Assembly: GCF_021603645.1 (NCBI RefSeq)
Contig: NZ_BQHJ01000003.1
Coordinates: 62,001 to 126,000, forward strand
Length of the DNA stretch: 64,000 nt
Source: Pseudomonas pseudonitroreducens
Lineage (GTDB): Bacteria > Pseudomonadota > Gammaproteobacteria > Pseudomonadales > Pseudomonadaceae
Direction of reading: 5' to 3'
Shown in pieces: positions 59,942 through 64,000 of this stretch. The position numbers and the translations under genes are program-made. The notes beneath the pieces were generated by a model. The model saw nothing but the letters and a program-made list of their open reading frames with translations. It made no database searches and was not told where the DNA came from. The number at the start of each line of letters is the position of its first letter. The stretch's first letter is position 1.

Positions 59942-61366
59942 ATGTCCCGTCTCCTTTATATCGATGGCCAATGGCAGGCCGCCGACAGCGGCGCCGTCCT
60001 GCGCCCGATCGCTCCCGCTACCCGTGCAGCGCTGCCGGAAGTCGCTTGCGCCGGGGTGTCCGACGTGGAGCGCGCCGTGGCTGCCGCCAAGCGTGCCTTC
60101 GCCGGCTGGCGCCAGACCACGGCCGCCCAGCGCGCCGGCTACCTGCGGGCTTTCGCCGAGCAGCTCGAAGCCCGCAGCGAAGCGCTGATCACCCTGCAGA
60201 TGCAGGCCAGCGGCAAGCCGCGCCTGGAAGCGGAAATCGATATCGGCGACGCCATCGCTACCTTCGCCTATTACGCCGAACTGGCCGAGCAGCTGGACGC
60301 CCGGCAGAACGCCGAAGTGGCCCTGCCGGACGCCGGCTACCGCTCGCAGACCCGCTTCGAGCCCATCGGCGTGGTCGGCCTGATCGTGCCGTGGAACTTC
60401 CCGCTGGTGACCAGCGCCTGGAAGGTCGCGCCGGCCCTGGCGGCAGGCTGCACCGTGGTGCTCAAACCCTCGGAAATCACCCCGCTGATCGAACTGGTGC
60501 TGGGCGAGATCGCCGACGCCATCGGCCTGCCGGCGGGTGTGCTGAACCTGGTGCCGGGCCTGGCCGATGCCGGCGCTGCACTGTGCAGTCATCCGGGCAT
60601 CGCCAAGCTGTCCTTCACCGGCAGCAACGTCGTCGGCCGCAAGGTCATGGAAGCGGCCGCCGCGCGCACCCTGCCGGTGGGCCTGGAGCTGGGCGGCAAG
60701 TCGCCGATCCTGGTGTTCGAGGACTGCGACCTGGACGAAGCGGTGCAGTGGATCATCGCCGGCGTCTACTGGAACGCCGGGCAGATGTGCTCCGCCACCT
60801 CGCGCCTGCTGGTGCAGGAATCCATCGCCGCGCCGCTGCTGGCGAAGTTGAAAGTGGCAGTGGAAGGCCTGCGCGTTGGCGACTCGCTGCTGGGCGAGAC
60901 CGACATGGGGCCGATGACCAGCGAAGCGCAGTACCGCAAGGTGCTCGACTACTTCGCCGTGGCCCGCGACGAAGGCCTGGCCTGCCTGACCGGTGGCGAA
61001 GCGGCAGAGGGCTGGTTCATCCAGCCGACCGTGTACACCGACGTGCCGGCGGACAGCCGCCTGTGGCGCGAGGAAATCTTCGGCCCGGTACTGTGCGTGC
61101 GTACCTTCAGTGATGAAGCGGATGCCGTGCGTCAGGCCAACGACAGTGATTTCGCCCTGGCCGCCACGGTGTGCAGCGCCGATCTCGAGCGCGCCCGGCG
61201 CGTCGCCGAGAACCTGGAAGCCGGCAACGTCTGGCTGAACTCGCCGCAAGTCGTTTTCCCGCAGACTTCCTGGGGCGGCGGCAAGCGCAGCGGTATCGGT
61301 CGGGAGCTGGGGCCGTGGGGTCTGTCGGCGTTCTTCGACATCAAGCACATCACCGCGCCGCGCTGA
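59942..61366 (+). CDS. Aldehyde dehydrogenase (betaine-aldehyde-dehydrogenase-like)
   Basis: 474 residues. Catalytic Glu249 in LELGGKSPILVF and Cys283 in AGQMCSATSRLL, with the NAD strand VVGLIVPWNFPL. The sequence type is the betaine/gamma-aminobutyraldehyde dehydrogenase group, different from the GabD-like enzyme at 27427. It oxidises an aldehyde with NAD+. A LysR gene converges on it with a 17-bp overlap of the ends and is the likely regulator. Confidence 0.9.
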   Translation: MSRLLYIDGQWQAADSGAVLRPIAPATRAALPEVACAGVSDVERAVAAAKRAFAGWRQTTAAQRAGYLRAFAEQLEARSEALITLQMQASGKPRLEAEIDIGDAIATFAYYAELAEQLDARQNAEVALPDAGYRSQTRFEPIGVVGLIVPWNFPLVTSAWKVAPALAAGCTVVLKPSEITPLIELVLGEIADAIGLPAGVLNLVPGLADAGAALCSHPGIAKLSFTGSNVVGRKVMEAAAARTLPVGLELGGKSPILVFEDCDLDEAVQWIIAGVYWNAGQMCSATSRLLVQESIAAPLLAKLKVAVEGLRVGDSLLGETDMGPMTSEAQYRKVLDYFAVARDEGLACLTGGEAAEGWFIQPTVYTDVPADSRLWREEIFGPVLCVRTFSDEADAVRQANDSDFALAATVCSADLERARRVAENLEAGNVWLNSPQVVFPQTSWGGGKRSGIGRELGPWGLSAFFDIKHITAPR

Positions 61367-62267
61367 CCGGCGTCACCCCGTGCTCCAGACGCAGGTCCTC
61401 GACCAGCGCCTGGAGCGCTTCGTTGTGCCCCGGCTCGTCGCGCACCACCAGGCTGTGGGTGATGCCGTAGCCGAGGCTGTCCGGCAGCAGGGCGCGCATC
61501 TCGCCCTGTTCCACCCAGCGCTCGGCATAGTGGGTGGGCAGGTAGCCCAGGTGCGTGCCGGCGCGCACGGCATGGAGCACGGCTTCCATATGCTGGGCAA
61601 AGGCCGTGCTGCGCTGTGGATCGGCCGGCAGTTGCACGTCGGCCACCGCGTAGCCGTGCTGGATCCAGTCGCAGCTCTGCAGTTCTCCTGCGTCCTTCAC
61701 CGGCTTGTCGAACAACGGGTGCTCGCGCCCGCAGAACACTGCCACGCGCTCGTGGTACAGCGGCTCATAGCGCAGGTTCGGCAGGCGCCGGCTGAAGCAG
61801 GCGATGGCCAGGTGCAGGCGGCCGCCGAGTACCAGGCGCTCCAGTTCGCTGGAAGACTCGATGAGGAAATGCAGTCGCACATCCTGGTCGCGGCGGTTGA
61901 AGCGCGCCAGGGTCTGGTGGATGCGCGCCTCGGCGAGGGTGGCGATATTGTCGGCCAGGCCCAGGTGCAGTTCGCCGACCAGGCGCCCGGCCAGGGATTG
62001 CACCTGGTCGCGGAAGTCGCCCAGCGCGGCGAACAGGCTCTGCGCGTAGTCCAGCACCCGTTCGCCCTTCTCGGTCAGGCGGAAGCCGCTCTTGCCGCGC
62101 TCGCACAGGCGGTAACCCAGGCGTGTTTCGAGGCTGGCGATGTGTGTGCTGATGGTCGACTGGCCCATGCCCAGTTCGCCCTGGGCGGCAGAGAATCCGC
62201 CGCAGCGCACCACACAGGCGAAGATGCGCAGCAGGCGCAGGTCGAGGTCGGAGACGTTGTGCAGCAT
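61350..62267 (-). CDS. LysR-family regulator next to aldehyde dehydrogenase
   Basis: 305 residues from ATG 62267 (MLHNVSDLDLRLLRIF). The helix-turn-helix is FACVVRCGGFSAAQGELGMGQSTISTHIASLETRLGYRLCERG (about residues 16-58), then an effector domain ending VRAGTHLGYLPTHYAERWVEQGEM. The 3' end overlaps the aldehyde dehydrogenase gene by 17 bp on the opposite strand. Candidate activator of that gene; its own promoter faces away. Confidence 0.9.
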   Translation of the reverse strand: MLHNVSDLDLRLLRIFACVVRCGGFSAAQGELGMGQSTISTHIASLETRLGYRLCERGKSGFRLTEKGERVLDYAQSLFAALGDFRDQVQSLAGRLVGELHLGLADNIATLAEARIHQTLARFNRRDQDVRLHFLIESSSELERLVLGGRLHLAIACFSRRLPNLRYEPLYHERVAVFCGREHPLFDKPVKDAGELQSCDWIQHGYAVADVQLPADPQRSTAFAQHMEAVLHAVRAGTHLGYLPTHYAERWVEQGEMRALLPDSLGYGITHSLVVRDEPGHNEALQALVEDLRLEHGVTPVSAAR

Positions 62268-62408
62268 GGCGGTTTCGATCTGTGGCTGGCGATGTATTGG
62301 GTTGATGACTTCGAAGGCTATCAATGTATCGCCGGGCTTGCCATGTGTGCCTGTCGTGGCGCTTCGGGCGCGTGCTAGAGTGCCCGGCCCTGTCCCGCGG
62401 AGGTGATG

Positions 62409-62891
62409 ATGTCCGTTCGCATGCCGGGCGCCGTGCTGGCGCTGCTGTTCTGCCTACCTTTGGTCGCTGGTGCCGCGCCGATGCACAGCCAGTTCCTGCC
62501 GCCTGACGATGCCGGCTTGCGCCAGGGCGCGCCGGAGCAGCAGCAACTGCTGCAGGTCACCGAATACAGCGTGGTGCTGGGCAACCAGCGTCAGTCCAAC
62601 CAGCAGCCGATCCCGATTACCACGCCGTCGCTGCTGCGCCTCAAGGGCAAGCCGCTGAACAAGGGCGCGCAGATCAGCCAGGTGGTCATCAGTTTCGATG
62701 CCGAAGGCAAGAGCCTGAAGAAACCGGCCTACGACGAGAAGACCCGCGTACTCAGCCTGTACTACCCGCAGGCGGCTTATCCACAGCTGCTCGACCTGCT
62801 GCGCAACGGTACTGTCTATGTGCAGTTCCTCACCTACGGCAACGGCCATATCTGGGCCGACCTGCATACCGGTGCGGTGCGTGCGCGTTGA
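62409..62891 (+). CDS. Exported protein of unknown function
   Basis: 160 residues with a Sec signal peptide (MSVRMPGAVLALLFCLPLVAGA, cleavage near VAGA-AP). The mature part is beta-rich (TEYSVVLGNQRQSNQQPIP, ISQVVISFDAEGKSL, DLHTGAVRAR). ATG 62409 is preferred among GTG 62403, ATG 62406 and ATG 62409 because it is 5 bp from GGAGG. Probably periplasmic. Unknown family; by position likely the homologue of a P. aeruginosa hypothetical gene near PA4643. Confidence 0.7.
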   Translation: MSVRMPGAVLALLFCLPLVAGAAPMHSQFLPPDDAGLRQGAPEQQQLLQVTEYSVVLGNQRQSNQQPIPITTPSLLRLKGKPLNKGAQISQVVISFDAEGKSLKKPAYDEKTRVLSLYYPQAAYPQLLDLLRNGTVYVQFLTYGNGHIWADLHTGAVRAR

Positions 62892-62989
62892 GCCGCGCCC
62901 GGCGCAGGGGTAAACTGCCCGACCCCTGGTGCCCGGCCTGAACCGTTGCCGGCCGCGATCCCCGAGACAGCCGTAGAGAGAAGCGAGCG

Positions 62990-63277
62990 ATGCGTAAAGA
63001 CAAGAAGCAGGTGATTGGCGAAGAGATCAACGACGACGCCATCAAGCTGTTCCTCGACGTGGAACCGGCCGACGACACCCCGGCATCCCTGCACAAGCTG
63101 GTCAAGGCCTACCGTGGCCTGCGCATCGACGACTTCGAGCGCTTCGTCGGCTTCTTCGTCGAAGCCGGTTACGACCTGTCTGCCAAGGACGCCCAGGGCC
63201 ACGACTTCATCGCCCTGATCCAGGACCAGCGCCAGGCCGAGCCGTACATCGCAGTGATCAAGGCCGCCCGCGGCTGA
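62990..63277 (+). CDS. PA4642-family protein
   Basis: 95 residues, acidic and helical: MRKDKKQVIGEEINDDAIKLFLD, then LHKLVKAYRGLRIDDFERFVGFF and GHDFIALIQDQRQAEPYIAVIKA (each under 24 residues). This pattern belongs to the small conserved Pseudomonas family named after PA4642. Cytoplasmic, with no known role. It has its own terminator. Confidence 0.85.
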   Translation: MRKDKKQVIGEEINDDAIKLFLDVEPADDTPASLHKLVKAYRGLRIDDFERFVGFFVEAGYDLSAKDAQGHDFIALIQDQRQAEPYIAVIKAARG

Positions 63278-63293
63278 TCGCATCGAGTCGCTG

Positions 63294-63319
63294 AAAAGCC
63301 CGCCTTGTGCGGGCTTTTT
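63294..63319 (+). terminator. Terminator after PA4642-family gene
   Basis: AAAAGCCCGC and GCGGGCTTTTT pair with a CTTGT-type loop, 17 bp past the stop codon. Confidence 0.9.
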
Positions 63320-63348
63320 CGTTTGAGGGCGAGCAGGAAGCATGCCTT

Positions 63349-63430
63349 GTAGGATGGCGTGGAGCGCAGCGATACCCATCGATCCCATGCAGCGCACAGC
63401 ATGGGTATCGCTGCGCTCCACCCATCCTAC
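63349..63430. repeat. 82-bp dispersed palindrome (GTAGGATGG family), copy 2
   Basis: GTAGGATGGCGTGGAGCGCA opens the element and TGCGCTCCACCCATCCTAC closes it, with GCGATACCCAT / ATGGGTATCGC inside. Same family as 6709-6788, differing in the loop and in the arm GGAGCGCA against GGGGCGAA. Confidence 0.85.
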
Positions 63431-63510
63431 GAAGAGGTACGTCGGACACCTCGTCGAATCCCCGCCTAGACTTCTCCGAAGAACGATAACGACAAGGCGA
63501 GGACGAAGCC

Positions 63511-63915
63511 GTGCAAGTACAGCCCTATCTGTTTTTCCATGGTCGTGCCGATGAGGCCATTGCCTTCTACCAACGTGCGGTGGGTGCCCAGCTCGGCGCG
63601 CTGATGCGCTTTGAAGAGGCGCCGGGGCCCTCGCCGGTGCCCGACGGCTGGCTGGACAAGGTGATGCACGCCAGCCTGCAGATCGGCGAGACAGAAGTTT
63701 TCCTGTCCGACGGTCGCGGTGAGCACAACGCCGCGTTCAATGGCTTCTCCCTGCACCTGACGCTGCGCAGCGTGGTGGCGGCGGAGCAGGCATTCGCTGC
63801 CCTGGCGGAGGAGGGGCGGGTAGAGATGCCGCTGGAAAAGACCTTCTGGGCGCAACGCTTCGGCATGCTCACCGATCGCTTCGGGGTGGGCTGGATGGTC
63901 AGCTGCCACGGCTAG
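63511..63915 (+). CDS. VOC/glyoxalase-fold (PhnB-like) protein
   Basis: 134 residues from GTG 63511. The fold marks are MQVQPYLFFHGRADEAIAFYQRAVGAQ (27 residues at the start), MHASLQIGETEVFLSDG and a C-terminal TFWAQRFGMLTDRFGVGWMVS, the DUF1338/PhnB (3-demethylubiquinone-9-like) subgroup of the VOC superfamily. The metal ligands of true glyoxalase I are not all present. Function unknown, perhaps resistance or modification of a small molecule. Own terminator follows. Confidence 0.83.
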   Translation: MQVQPYLFFHGRADEAIAFYQRAVGAQLGALMRFEEAPGPSPVPDGWLDKVMHASLQIGETEVFLSDGRGEHNAAFNGFSLHLTLRSVVAAEQAFAALAEEGRVEMPLEKTFWAQRFGMLTDRFGVGWMVSCHG

Positions 63916-63927
63916 GCTGCGGAAACG

Positions 63928-63955
63928 AAAAAGCCCGCCGGATGGCGGGCTTTTT
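63928..63955 (+). terminator. Terminator after VOC gene
   Basis: AAAAAGCCCGCC and GGCGGGCTTTTT form a 12-bp stem with a GGAT-type loop, usable in both directions; the minus-strand gene beyond may share it. Confidence 0.9.
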
Positions 63956-63969
63956 CATGAGCGCGAGGC

Positions 63970-64000
63970 TCAGGACGCGGCGACGATCTGCAGGCGGTCG
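63970..64000 (-). CDS. C-terminal end of a minus-strand gene (partial)
   Basis: Reading back from TGA 63972-63970 gives an open frame ending DRLQIVAAS, with high-GC third positions, followed after 14 bp by the shared terminator. Too short to identify. By synteny with P. aeruginosa it could be the malate:quinone oxidoreductase gene near PA4640, but the sequence here cannot show that. Confidence 0.35.
   Translation of the reverse strand, partial: DRLQIVAAS

Overview
The window is a high-GC, densely coded chromosomal segment of a Pseudomonas of the P. aeruginosa / P. nitroreducens / P. citronellolis type. The evidence is the gene content and order (feoABC, pyeR-pyeM-xenB, olsBA, class I fumarase, a GGDEF cyclase next to a ferredoxin reductase, pyk, sbcB, mvaT, purU, uraA-upp, hpt and a PA4642-family gene) plus typical Pseudomonas short palindromic repeats. 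From memory the order follows P. aeruginosa PAO1 from about PA4361 down to PA4314, then jumps to about PA4647-PA4642. I see no rRNA, tRNA, CRISPR array, transposase, integrase or prophage gene. The two window edges cut one gene each.

Layout. 1-3.8 kb: a truncated saccharopine-dehydrogenase-like reductase, a divergent extended SDR, a small unknown protein and a membrane-anchored coiled-coil protein. 3.8-6.7 kb: the Fur-controlled ferrous iron operon feoABC. 7.0-9.8 kb: repressor pyeR, efflux pump pyeM and old yellow enzyme xenB on the minus strand. 10-13.3 kb: ACP phosphodiesterase, an Anr-type universal stress gene and the ornithine-lipid genes olsBA. 13.4-25.5 kb: a mosaic block holding an acyl-CoA dehydrogenase-like gene, a diiron beta-lactamase-fold protein, a serine hydrolase, two YceI paralogues flanking an orphan low-GC gene and an MFS/LysR pair, a ClsB-like phospholipase D, an acyltransferase 3, a GNAT-like protein and a lipoprotein.

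25.6-31.2 kb is the most distinctive accessory locus: a leader with hairpins and an unreported 32-codon ORF, a formaldehyde-activating-enzyme (Fae) homologue, an aldo/keto reductase, a GabD-like aldehyde dehydrogenase, an MFS carrier and a LysR regulator. 31.5-43.2 kb is mainly core: DJ-1/PfpI, ribbon-helix-helix protein, fumarase, SadC-like diguanylate cyclase, ferredoxin reductase, enoyl-CoA hydratase, pyruvate kinase, a second universal stress protein, two lipoproteins, a DUF4124 protein and a PilZ protein. 43.3-52 kb is a compact minus-strand MoxR/DUF58/DUF4350/DUF4129/SpoIIM/RDD operon followed by two paralogous membrane proteins. 52-64 kb: sbcB, mvaT, purU, a small acidic protein, a YbhN-type membrane protein, pyrimidine and purine salvage genes (uraA, upp, hpt), a WbuC cupin, an aldehyde dehydrogenase with its LysR regulator, two small proteins and a VOC-fold protein.

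Non-coding signals worth attention: two copies of a large palindromic element at 9322 and 36778 whose stems differ in sequence but keep pairing while the unpaired boxes are conserved; a 113-bp tandem duplication at 38.0 kb with a perfect DnaA box in each unit; candidate Fur, Anr, Pho and PyeR sites; and at least three families of dispersed palindromes at gene ends. All functional calls rest on reading motifs and remembered families; no database search was possible.
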